Part shown: piece after piece, positions 40,024-48,529 of the stretch
Numbering within the stretch: the stretch's first letter is position 1
Layout: each line of letters starts with the position of its first letter
From: an uncultured Opitutia bacterium
GTDB taxonomy: Bacteria; Verrucomicrobiota; Verrucomicrobiia; Opitutales; Opitutaceae
Reading direction: 5' to 3'
DNA: 64,000 nt
NCBI GenBank assembly: GCA_903872425.1
Contig: CAIQKQ010000109.1
Coordinates: forward strand, 1 to 64,000
Translations under genes and position numbers: made by a program
Notes under the pieces: model-generated
What the model was told of the DNA's origin: nothing
The model's input: only the letters and a program-made list of their open reading frames with translations
The model's database searches: none

Positions 40024-40347
40024 TCAGAGCCGTGCGAGCAGCTTTTCCTTGAGCGCGGCCTTGGACATCATGCCGACCATCGTGTCGACCACTACGCCGT
40101 TCTTGAAGAGCAACATCGTTGGGATGGCGCGCACGCCGTATTCGGCGGAGATAGCGTCGTTGTCGTCCACGTTGAGCTTAGTAATTTGCACCTTACCAGC
40201 CAGCTCAGTGGCGAGCTCCTCCAGAACGGGCGCAATGGCTTTGCAGGGCCCACACCACGGCGCCCAGAAGTCCACGAGGGTGGGCGTGCCGGCGGCGATG
40301 GCGGTCTTGAAGGTGGTGGCGTCGAGATTGGTAATTTGGGCGGACAT
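40024..40347 (-). CDS. trxA: thioredoxin
   Basis: FWAPWCGPCKAIAPVLEELA, YGVRAIPTMLLFKNG. Confidence 0.95.
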   Translation of the reverse strand: MSAQITNLDATTFKTAIAAGTPTLVDFWAPWCGPCKAIAPVLEELATELAGKVQITKLNVDDNDAISAEYGVRAIPTMLLFKNGVVVDTMVGMMSKAALKEKLLARL

Positions 40348-40368
40348 GAGGAAGAGAATGAGGGTCTG

Positions 40369-40396
40369 AGGATAGATGATGAAAGAAAAATGTCAA
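40369..40396 (-). promoter_or_regulatory. candidate sigma70-type promoter for trxA
   Basis: On minus strand TTGACA (rc of 40391-40396), 16-nt spacer, TATCCT (rc of 40369-40374), just upstream of trxA ATG. Confidence 0.45.
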
Positions 40397-40406
40397 AAAT
40401 CCGAAT

Positions 40407-40712
40407 TCATTGCGGCGTGGACTTTTGTAAGATCTCCGCCAGCTCTTTCGGCTCGACGGTTTCGAGGCGTTTGTGGCGGCGCTTTAGCTCTTCAAAAGTT
40501 TTCACAACCGTCTCGGTCATACGGCCGTGCGTCTCTTCCGAGCCACCGAGGAGGACGAACTGTTCGCCCTGCGTGATTCGTTTGTGTCCATCCTCGTTGT
40601 CGAGAGCAAGACCCAGGAGACCCGCCTTAGCCTTGGCTTTCGCTGGCGAGCTGGTTTTCGTCTTACTGGGAGCGGATACGGGCCGCGTGCGTTTGATAGG
40701 TTTTTTACTCAC
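40407..40712 (-). CDS. small basic hypothetical protein coupled to scpA
   Basis: 101 aa; start codon overlaps stop of scpA. Confidence 0.55.
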   Translation of the reverse strand: MSKKPIKRTRPVSAPSKTKTSSPAKAKAKAGLLGLALDNEDGHKRITQGEQFVLLGGSEETHGRMTETVVKTFEELKRRHKRLETVEPKELAEILQKSTPQ

Positions 40713-41494
40713 GCGTTCACGGTGTCTGCATCAGCGAGCGTTTCAAGCGGGTTTTCTTCGGTTGGCGCGTTCGCTCGGACCGAGCACTCGATGTCGGTGA
40801 ATGCCGCGTTCTGCCGCAGCCTGAGCCGACCAAGGCGTGTGAGCTCCAGCACGGCCAGAAATGTCGCCACGAGCACGCGCAGGTTGACCGGGCCGGTGAA
40901 TAGTTCGGAAAATACAAAGTTGGGTCGCGTCCGGGTGAGGGTGAGCAGCTCCTCCATCTTGTCTGACACGGTGACCTGCTCATCCTCGATCTCGCCGACG
41001 ACGAGCTTCTCGGCAAGGCGGCGCAGCACGAGGTTAAACGTCGTCCACAGGTCGAGGCGACCAACGGATTTGAGCACACGATCGGCCGAGAGCACCGAAA
41101 CATGACGCGCGAGCTGATCGCGCTGCGCGACGGCGAGCTCGTTGAGTTTGGCCGCTGCCTCCTTGAATTTTTTATATTGGAGCAGCTGGTTGACCAATTC
41201 CCAGCGCGGGTCGAAGCCCTCGTTGTCGCCATCGGGATCCACCGCCGCCTCTCCACGGGGGAGCAGCATGCGGCTCTTAATCTCCATCAGCGACGCGGCC
41301 ATGACAAAAAAATCGCCGGCGACCTCAAGGTCGAGTTGCTGCATCGAGTGTAGCACCGCAATATATTGTCGCGTGACCGACTCGATAGGAATGTCGTAGA
41401 TATCGAGCTCGTTTTTTCGAATGAGAAAAAGGAGGAGGTCGAGCGGCCCCTCAAAAACGGGGAGCTTGATGCGATAGTCGGCGTCGGGAACCAT
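40709..41494 (-). CDS. scpA: segregation and condensation protein A
   Basis: Start MVPDADYRIKLPVFEGPLDLLLFLIRKNELDIYDIPI; FFVMAASLMEIKSRMLLP. Confidence 0.92.
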   Translation of the reverse strand: MVPDADYRIKLPVFEGPLDLLLFLIRKNELDIYDIPIESVTRQYIAVLHSMQQLDLEVAGDFFVMAASLMEIKSRMLLPRGEAAVDPDGDNEGFDPRWELVNQLLQYKKFKEAAAKLNELAVAQRDQLARHVSVLSADRVLKSVGRLDLWTTFNLVLRRLAEKLVVGEIEDEQVTVSDKMEELLTLTRTRPNFVFSELFTGPVNLRVLVATFLAVLELTRLGRLRLRQNAAFTDIECSVRANAPTEENPLETLADADTVNA

Positions 41495-41706
41495 GATGCC
41501 TCGCGACCATGGCAAGCACAGCGTACTAGGCAATTGGCAAATCTTGGTGCAGTATGCCGATCCAACCAGCCCGCTTGCAACCGGTATGGTCACACCTAAT
41601 CTCTCTTTCCCATGGTCTCCGCTCTACGTGTGGGGGACTAATTCAAGACCGGCTGATGCTACACGCCGATCTCGTCAAAGGGGAGGCGGAAAAACCGTGC
41701 TCGGTT

Positions 41707-41964
41707 TTACTTCCCCAACGCGTTAAACTTGGGAGTGAGGTATTCGGCGCTACTGTCGAGGCTAGCGAGTTGCTGGTAGTCGGCCTCGGGCACCTCAATG
41801 CCGTGGCGTTTTCGCAACTCCATCACGATGTCCAAAAAGTCCATGCTATCGAGCTGGAGTTGGTCGCGTAGGCGCACGTCCGGCTTCACACTGGAGAGGT
41901 CCTCGTCGGGCGCGATGTCGGCGATGATGTCGAGCACGATTTGTTTGCAGGCGTCTTTGGTCAT
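41707..41964 (-). CDS. acyl carrier protein
   Basis: 85 aa; LRDQLQLDSMDFLDIVMELRKRHGIEVPE (phosphopantetheine Ser in DSMDF). Confidence 0.9.
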   Translation of the reverse strand: MTKDACKQIVLDIIADIAPDEDLSSVKPDVRLRDQLQLDSMDFLDIVMELRKRHGIEVPEADYQQLASLDSSAEYLTPKFNALGK

Positions 41965-41986
41965 TTTTTAAGGTTGGCGATAGCAG

Positions 41987-43231
41987 TCAGGGGACAAACC
42001 GGCGGACAATCAACGTGGAATTTATCCCTAGCATCCCGAACGAGTTGTTGAGGATGGTATCCACCTTGGCGACTTGGCGGGGCGCGTTAAGCACGAGGCC
42101 GGGCAGCGCGCACTGGGGGTCTAGGTTGTCCACGTTGATCGTAGGGTGGACGATGAGATCGTCGAACGATGGCAGATTGCCTGCGAGTTCCAGCGCGCCC
42201 GCCGCGCCCATGCAATGTCCAATAAAGCTCTTGGTGTTATTAATGGAAGTGTCGGGGCAACCGTCGCCGAATACAGCACGGATGGCTTCGCATTCCTGAA
42301 TATCGCCCAGTGGAGTGGCCGTGGCGTGGGTGTTGACGAGGTGGATGTCGCGTGGCGCGAGGCGGGCGCGGGTGAGCGCGGCGCGGATGCACTCGGCCTG
42401 CCGTGTGGGGTTGGGAAGAACGTAGTCGCTGGCATCGGAATTGACGTGCCAGCCGGCAATTTCGGCGTAGATTTTCGCGCCACGCCGCAGAGCGTCATCG
42501 AGGCGTTCGAGGGTGTAGAGGCAACCGCCCTCGGAGATGACAATGCCGTTGCGCGCGAGATCGAAGGGGCGTGAAGCCTTCGTGGGGTCGTTATGGGTAG
42601 CGAGGGCATTTTGCGATTTGAAACCAGCAAAAATACCGAACGTGTGGATACTCTCGCTCACACCTCCACATAGGGCGAAGTCCACCTCGCCGAGGCGTAA
42701 CATCTGCGCGGCGTGGACCAGGCCCATATTGCCGGCGGCGCAGGCGGCGCCAATGGTGTAGGCGGGGCCTGTGACGCCGAGATTGAGCGAGGCCTCGCCG
42801 GCGGGGTTGTTGGCGACGGTGCGGGGGTTGTGGTAGTGCGACCAGAACTTCGTGTCGTAAGAAAATTTCGAGATGTTATAAATTTCATTCTCGGTCTCGA
42901 CGTTACCGTGTTCAGTGATGCCGATGTAGATGCCCACCCGGTCTTTCGCCACGGCCTCCCACGCCACACCGCTGTCGGCCACGGCCTCGCGGGCGCAGTA
43001 AATCGAGATGCTCCCAGCGCGTGTACCCACGCGCACCTCCTTTTTCTTCTGATGGCGGAGCGCGTCGAAACGGCAAACGCCCGCGAGCTGCGTACCCATG
43101 TAATGAACCTCGGTGCGGCTCACGCCGCTGACGCCCGTGAGGAGGTGACGGCGGAACTCGGCAAGCGAGTCGCCGTTGGGCGCGGTAAGGCCAACGCCGG
43201 TAATGACGATGCGGGCGGTTGCAGAAGGCAT
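41987..43231 (-). CDS. beta-ketoacyl-[acyl-carrier-protein] synthase (FabF-like)
   Basis: Start MPSATARIVITGVGLTAPNGDS; GAACAAGNMG Cys, NTHATATPLGD His, FIGHCMGAAG His. Confidence 0.9.
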   Translation of the reverse strand: MPSATARIVITGVGLTAPNGDSLAEFRRHLLTGVSGVSRTEVHYMGTQLAGVCRFDALRHQKKKEVRVGTRAGSISIYCAREAVADSGVAWEAVAKDRVGIYIGITEHGNVETENEIYNISKFSYDTKFWSHYHNPRTVANNPAGEASLNLGVTGPAYTIGAACAAGNMGLVHAAQMLRLGEVDFALCGGVSESIHTFGIFAGFKSQNALATHNDPTKASRPFDLARNGIVISEGGCLYTLERLDDALRRGAKIYAEIAGWHVNSDASDYVLPNPTRQAECIRAALTRARLAPRDIHLVNTHATATPLGDIQECEAIRAVFGDGCPDTSINNTKSFIGHCMGAAGALELAGNLPSFDDLIVHPTINVDNLDPQCALPGLVLNAPRQVAKVDTILNNSFGMLGINSTLIVRRFVP

Positions 43232-43282
43232 GGAACCGAAATCGCTAGCCATGCCGCCAAGGAAAGCAATACAACCGTGGCC

Positions 43283-44272
43283 ATGAATGTCCTCGTCGTT
43301 GGAGGCGCCGGTTATATCGGCAGCCATTGCGTCCGTCAGCTCACTGCCGCCGGCCACCGTCCGGTGGTGGCCGACAACCTCGTCTTCGGCCACCGCGCCG
43401 CGGTCGCGGAGGACGTGCCATTCTACAGTGTGAACCTCGGCAATGAGAGCGAGATCGGCAAAATCCTTCGCAAAGAAAAAATCGAGCTCGTCATGCACTT
43501 CGCCGCCTACGCCTACGTCGGCGAGAGCGTGACCGACCCGCTCAAGTATTATTTCAATAACGTCGCTGCCCCACTCCACCTCCTGCGCTGCATGATTGGC
43601 TCCGGCGTGAAAAAATTTGTCTTCTCCTCGTCGTGCGCGACCTACGGCATCCCGGCGACGATGCCCATTACCGAAGCCGATCCGCAGTCGCCCATCAACC
43701 CCTATGGTCAGACGAAACTGGACGTCGAAAACGCGCTCAAAGCCTTTGCCGTCGCCTACGGCCTGAGCTTCGCTGCCTTCCGCTACTTTAATGCCGCCGG
43801 CGCCGCCGAGGACGGCGGTATCGGCGAAGATCACACGCCCGAGACTCACCTCATTCCGCTCGCCATTGACGCCGCCGCGGGCCGCCGCCCGCCGCTCCAA
43901 GTTTTCGGCAATGATTACCCCACACCCGACGGCACCTGCCTGCGCGACTATGTGCATGTCGACGACCTCAGCCGCGCACACATCGCGGTATTCGAAAAAC
44001 TCACCACGCCCGGCACGCAGCTTTTCTACAACCTCGGCACTGGCACCCCCACCTCCGTCCTCGAAGTCATCCGCGCCGTGGAAAAAATTACCGGTAAACC
44101 CGTGCCGCACGCCTTCGCGCCACGCCGCGCTGGCGACCCGCCCGCGCTTTACGCCGACTCATCGAAGGCGCAGCGGGAGCTCGGCTGGACGATTCAGTTC
44201 CCCGACATTGAGTCAATCGTGGCGACCGCGTGGAAATGGCACGAGTCGCGCCCCGGCGGCTTCAAGCCGTGA
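43283..44272 (+). CDS. galE: UDP-glucose 4-epimerase
   Basis: Start MNVLVVGGAGYIGSHCVRQL; HFAAYAYVGESV; YGQTKLDVE; LRDYVHVDDLSRAH. Confidence 0.94.
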   Translation: MNVLVVGGAGYIGSHCVRQLTAAGHRPVVADNLVFGHRAAVAEDVPFYSVNLGNESEIGKILRKEKIELVMHFAAYAYVGESVTDPLKYYFNNVAAPLHLLRCMIGSGVKKFVFSSSCATYGIPATMPITEADPQSPINPYGQTKLDVENALKAFAVAYGLSFAAFRYFNAAGAAEDGGIGEDHTPETHLIPLAIDAAAGRRPPLQVFGNDYPTPDGTCLRDYVHVDDLSRAHIAVFEKLTTPGTQLFYNLGTGTPTSVLEVIRAVEKITGKPVPHAFAPRRAGDPPALYADSSKAQRELGWTIQFPDIESIVATAWKWHESRPGGFKP

Positions 44273-44327
44273 GCTTCATTTCGTCGCCCTACGAGTGATC
44301 GCAGGAAATGCTTGCTCGGTTTCCTGA

Positions 44328-45254
44328 TTATTTTTTCGCCAACGCGGCTTCGGCCGCAGCGCGCATTGTGCCAACGGGAATGGTGGCTCCGCCGCTCCAG
44401 AGTTCCAGCGACTTCGCGCCTTGGTGGACAAGCATCGAGAGGCCGTTGGCGTGCGGGAGTCCGAGTTCTCCGGCTGTGCGAAGCAGTGGCGTGAGCGGCG
44501 GGTTGTAGATCATGTCGAACACGGCGGCTGGGCGCGGCAGCGCGGCGAGGTCCACGGGGGACGCGTCTTTTGCACGGAGACCGGAGCTGGTGGCGTTGAT
44601 TACAAGAGTGTGCACGGGGAGGCCGCCGTGTCCACGCGCGGCGAGCTCGTCGAGCGTCAGGCCGTAGAGCGGGATATTCGCGGCGACGGCGAGGGGTGAG
44701 AGGTGCGCGAGGAGGGTGTCCAGGTGCGAACGCGTGCGGTTGGCAATCCAGAGGGTGGCAACTTTGCGGGCGAGACACTCGATGGCAGCCCCACGTGCGG
44801 CCCCGCCCGCCCCGACGAGGAGAACCGTCGCGCCCGCGAGGTCGCGGCGCAGCTCTTCGTGGACGGCGGCGGCGAGGCCGTGGCCATCGGTGTTAAAGCC
44901 GTGCCAGCCATCAGCGGTACGGAAGAGGGTATTGACCGCTCCGACCGGCTGGGCGGCGGCGTCCACGGTGGCAACGTGATCATAGGCGAGCACTTTGTGC
45001 GGGACGGTGAGGTTGAGGCCGTGAAAATTTTTCTTGTGGAAAAGTTTGAGTGCCCGCGGGAGGTCATCGGGCGGCACGTCAAAACGAAAATAACGCCAGT
45101 GAGCAAAGAGGGGATTACGCGCAGCGAGGCGCGCGAGCGCGGCGTTGTGCATCGGCGGGCTGACCGAATGCGCGACCGGGTGGCCGACAACCGCGAGGGC
45201 CGTGCCCGTGAAGGACCAGTTGGCGAGGTCGGCGAGAGTGTGGACGGAATCCAT
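44328..45254 (-). CDS. aroE: shikimate dehydrogenase
   Basis: Start MDSVHTLADL; VVGHPVAHSVSPPMHN, GLNLTVPHKV, NTDGHG, GAGGAARG. Confidence 0.93.
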   Translation of the reverse strand: MDSVHTLADLANWSFTGTALAVVGHPVAHSVSPPMHNAALARLAARNPLFAHWRYFRFDVPPDDLPRALKLFHKKNFHGLNLTVPHKVLAYDHVATVDAAAQPVGAVNTLFRTADGWHGFNTDGHGLAAAVHEELRRDLAGATVLLVGAGGAARGAAIECLARKVATLWIANRTRSHLDTLLAHLSPLAVAANIPLYGLTLDELAARGHGGLPVHTLVINATSSGLRAKDASPVDLAALPRPAAVFDMIYNPPLTPLLRTAGELGLPHANGLSMLVHQGAKSLELWSGGATIPVGTMRAAAEAALAKK

Positions 45255-45369
45255 CGTCAAATGCGAAAAAATGCGAAGCGTTACGTGACGCAGGAAGGAG
45301 AAGGGAGAATAGAGCGGGGGGAAAGGAAAACCTTCTCCATGTTCCTTTTCCCAGTATGGTCCCGCGTCA

Positions 45370-46104
45370 TCAGCCGCGCACGCCGAAGAGCGCGGTGCCG
45401 ATGCGCACGAGGGTGCTGCCGGCGGCAACCGCCGCCTCAAGGTCACCGCTCATGCCCATCGAAAGCTCGCGAAGCGACGTGCCATAACGGGCGGTAAGGG
45501 TATCGCGCAGTTCGCGAAGATTCCCAAACGTGCGCGCGGCGTGCGCGGCGGTTTCGACAGGTGTCGCGCCGAGCGGGGCGATGGCCATCAGCCCGTCCAC
45601 GCGGAGATGATTACATGCGAGCGCGGCCTCAAGGAGCTGGGGCGCGATGGCGAGAGCGGCCCCAAATTTCGCCGGGTCGTTGCCCGCGTTGATTTGGAGA
45701 AGCACGGGCAACTGCTTGCCCAACTCACCTGCGGCGCGATTGAGGTGACGGAGGAGTTTCTCGCTGTCCACGCTTTGGACCCGGTCAAAGTGGGCGGCGG
45801 CGAGTATGGCTTTGTTGGTCTGCAGGTGGCCGATGAGTTCCCACGCCAGCCGCTCAATCCCATGCACCGCAGGATCAGCCGCGGCGCGTTTGGCTACGCC
45901 CTCTTGCACACGGTTCTCGCCCACGGCGCGCAGGCCGGCACGTGCGACGGCCTCAGCCGCGACGGGCGGGTGATTTTTAGTCACGGGCAAAATTTCCACG
46001 CTCGCGGGGTCGCGCCCCGTGCTGCGGCACGCGGCGGCGACACGCGCGCGCACTGTGGCGAGACGGGAGGAAAAATCCGAATAATTGTCAGACGGGACGA
46101 GCAT
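45370..46104 (-). CDS. YggS family pyridoxal phosphate-binding protein
   Basis: LPVTKNHP, GENRVQEG, WELIGHLQTNKA, LSMGMSGDLEAAVAAGSTLVRIGTALFG. Confidence 0.93.
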   Translation of the reverse strand: MLVPSDNYSDFSSRLATVRARVAAACRSTGRDPASVEILPVTKNHPPVAAEAVARAGLRAVGENRVQEGVAKRAAADPAVHGIERLAWELIGHLQTNKAILAAAHFDRVQSVDSEKLLRHLNRAAGELGKQLPVLLQINAGNDPAKFGAALAIAPQLLEAALACNHLRVDGLMAIAPLGATPVETAAHAARTFGNLRELRDTLTARYGTSLRELSMGMSGDLEAAVAAGSTLVRIGTALFGVRG

Positions 46105-46163
46105 GGAATTGGGCTGGCGGCGGCTGGCCGGGCGATTTAACGTGCCCTTACATTACCTGAGCC

Positions 46164-47066
46164 ATGCAAATCGAAAATCTTAAAATTTTTGCCGACCTCG
46201 TCGAGACGAAGAGCTTCTCGAAGGCGGCGAAGTTAAACGGCATCACGCAATCCGCTGTGAGCCAGCAGGCGCGCATGATGGAGCGGACGTTCAAGGCGCT
46301 GCTCATTGACCGCAGCCAAAAACAGTTTCACCTCACCCGCGAGGGTACGCGGGTCTATGAGACGGCTAAAGAGATTCTGCATAACTATGATACCCTCCTC
46401 AGCGGTTTGCAGGAAATGAAGAAGGTCATTAGTGGATCCATCCGCATCGCGACCATTTATTCCATCGGCTTGCACGAGTTGCCGCCCTATATCAAGCGGC
46501 TGCTGCAGGACTATCCATCGGTCAATGTGCGGGTCGAGTATCGCCGCTCAAACCTCGTCTACGAGGACATCCTGCACAACGCGGTGGACTTCGGCCTCGT
46601 AGCGTTTCCCGTCAAGATGCGGCAGCTTGAGATCATCCCGTTCCGCGAGGACCGACTCGTCCTCATCACGCATCCGAAGCATCCGCTCGCGGCCCGCACC
46701 GAGGTGGAGATCTCCGACATGGCTGGGCAAAAGTTCATCAGCTTCGACCCAGACATCCCGACGCGGAAGGCCGTAGACCAGATTCTACGCGACCACAAGC
46801 TGGAGATTGAGCCGGTGATGGAATTTGACAACATTGAGACGGTAAAACGCGCGGTCGAGATTGACCACGGCATTGCCATCGTCCCGCAGGCCACCGTGCG
46901 ACAGGAGGCCAAACAGGGGACACTCGCCGTACGGCCGTTCAAGGGCGGAGGGCTCACTCGCCCGCTCGCCATCATGCACCGCAAAGGCCGTGTGCTCACG
47001 CCGGCGATGAAAAAATTCGTGGACATCTTAGTGAAAGGCCTGCCCGGCGAGGCGGGTGAAACATGA
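46164..47066 (+). CDS. LysR family transcriptional regulator
   Basis: N-terminal HTH MQIENLKIFADLVETKSFSKAAKLNGITQSAVSQQARMME; C-terminal substrate-binding domain. Confidence 0.93.
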   Translation: MQIENLKIFADLVETKSFSKAAKLNGITQSAVSQQARMMERTFKALLIDRSQKQFHLTREGTRVYETAKEILHNYDTLLSGLQEMKKVISGSIRIATIYSIGLHELPPYIKRLLQDYPSVNVRVEYRRSNLVYEDILHNAVDFGLVAFPVKMRQLEIIPFREDRLVLITHPKHPLAARTEVEISDMAGQKFISFDPDIPTRKAVDQILRDHKLEIEPVMEFDNIETVKRAVEIDHGIAIVPQATVRQEAKQGTLAVRPFKGGGLTRPLAIMHRKGRVLTPAMKKFVDILVKGLPGEAGET

Positions 47067-47635
47067 GATGGGCTTGGCTCTTCCTCGCGGCCTGCGCAAT
47101 CGGTGCGCTCGTTTCTTTCTGGCCGCGCAGCCCGGTTGCGCCGTTCACCGGCACGTTACCCGTCTTGGCCACCGCTCCGACTTGGACGTTGCACGATGTG
47201 GACGGCCGCGACGTGCGCGCTGAAGACTTCAAGGGCAAGGTCGTGATCGTAGATTTTTGGGCGACCTGGTGCGAGCCGTGCCGTAAGGAAATCCCTAATT
47301 ACATCGCGCTCCAGAAAAAGTATGCGGCGCAAGGACTGGTTGTGTTGGGTATTTCTGTCGACACCATCGGTGCGGCGGCGGTGAAACGGTTTGGCGAAGC
47401 GCAAATGATCAACTACCCGCTACTAATGGCCGATGACGTGACGGTGAAGGCGTTCGGGGGTATCGAGGGCATTCCCTCAACGTTCCTCATGGATCGCGCA
47501 GGCCGCGTGCGCCATCAAAAAATCGGCGTGGTCGATGCCTCGTGGTATGAGAGCCTGGTCGCGACCGTGCTCAAGGAATCTACCCCGGGGGTCGTCATGC
47601 CCGCCCTACCCCAACCGCTGCCGGCCGCCCGCTGA
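47063..47635 (+). CDS. TlpA family thiol:disulfide oxidoreductase
   Basis: N-terminal TM; VIVDFWATWCEPCRKEIPN; GIPSTFLMDRAG. Confidence 0.92.
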   Translation: MRWAWLFLAACAIGALVSFWPRSPVAPFTGTLPVLATAPTWTLHDVDGRDVRAEDFKGKVVIVDFWATWCEPCRKEIPNYIALQKKYAAQGLVVLGISVDTIGAAAVKRFGEAQMINYPLLMADDVTVKAFGGIEGIPSTFLMDRAGRVRHQKIGVVDASWYESLVATVLKESTPGVVMPALPQPLPAAR

Positions 47636-47659
47636 GTCGACGGGCCTAGCCAAGCCGCC

Positions 47660-48487
47660 ATGCAACTGCCACCCATCCTGCACGAGGACGACGCTCTGAT
47701 CGCGTTCGACAAACCGCCCGGCCTACCGATCACCGTCGAGCGTGGCCGGAGTGTCGGCGGCATCTCCAACGAAAATCTCCTGCGACTTGTCCGGGAAAAA
47801 TTTGGCTACGGAGTAGCCAGCGTTCACCGCCTCGACTCCGCCGTGAGCGGCGTGCTGCTCTGCGCGAAGACCAAGCGGGCACTGGATTTCCTCAGCGGAC
47901 AGTTCCAAGGCAAGACCACACAAAAAAAATACCACGCTCTGGTCGCCGTGCAGCCACCGGAGCGGCTGGCGGCCGTACTCGCTCCCGAGCGCACCGCGAC
48001 CGGCGCGTTGCCCGAAACCTTTACGGTCGAACTGTCGCTTGAGGAGGATGAGCACCAGCAAGGCCGGATGCACGTTTTCAGCCACCGCGGCGGCCGGCCA
48101 GCGACCACCGAGTTTAGAGTCTTGGAAAATTTCGGCCCCTTCGCGTGGGTCGAATGTTGCGCGCTCACCAGCCGTACGCACCAAGAGCGCGCACACCTCG
48201 CCGCCGCCGGCGCACCGGTGCTAAACGACGCGCTCTACGGCGAACCTGACCTCGAATTGCGTCTCTCCGCGCTCAAACGCGGCTACAAAGGCCGGGATGA
48301 CGAGCAGCCTCTCATTCGTCGCCTCGCGCTCCACGCCAGTTCGCTGACGGTGAAACACCCGACGACGGAGACACTGCTAACCATCACCGCACCGCTGCCG
48401 AACGAGTTTGAAGTGGCGCTGAAATATTTGCGTAAATTTTCTGTGGGCACCAGGAAGGGTGCCGCCGCGGGCCACGCCAGAAGGTAA
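47660..48487 (+). CDS. RluA family pseudouridine synthase
   Basis: ASVHRLDSAVSGVLLCAKT (HRLD catalytic motif); LTSRTHQERAHLAAAGAPVLND. Confidence 0.9.
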   Translation: MQLPPILHEDDALIAFDKPPGLPITVERGRSVGGISNENLLRLVREKFGYGVASVHRLDSAVSGVLLCAKTKRALDFLSGQFQGKTTQKKYHALVAVQPPERLAAVLAPERTATGALPETFTVELSLEEDEHQQGRMHVFSHRGGRPATTEFRVLENFGPFAWVECCALTSRTHQERAHLAAAGAPVLNDALYGEPDLELRLSALKRGYKGRDDEQPLIRRLALHASSLTVKHPTTETLLTITAPLPNEFEVALKYLRKFSVGTRKGAAAGHARR

Positions 48488-48529
48488 ATTTCCACCCGGC
48501 CAACTCCAAGCGGCTCCGTTGCGCCGCCT

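Noticed and set aside
42713-43282. Upstream extension of galE ORF
   Set aside because: Antisense to the ketosynthase; galE begins at MNVLVVGGAGYIGSH.
43232-44110. N-terminal extension of the ketosynthase ORF (41987..44110)
   Set aside because: Antisense to galE; the normal KS start MPSATARIVITG is at 43231.
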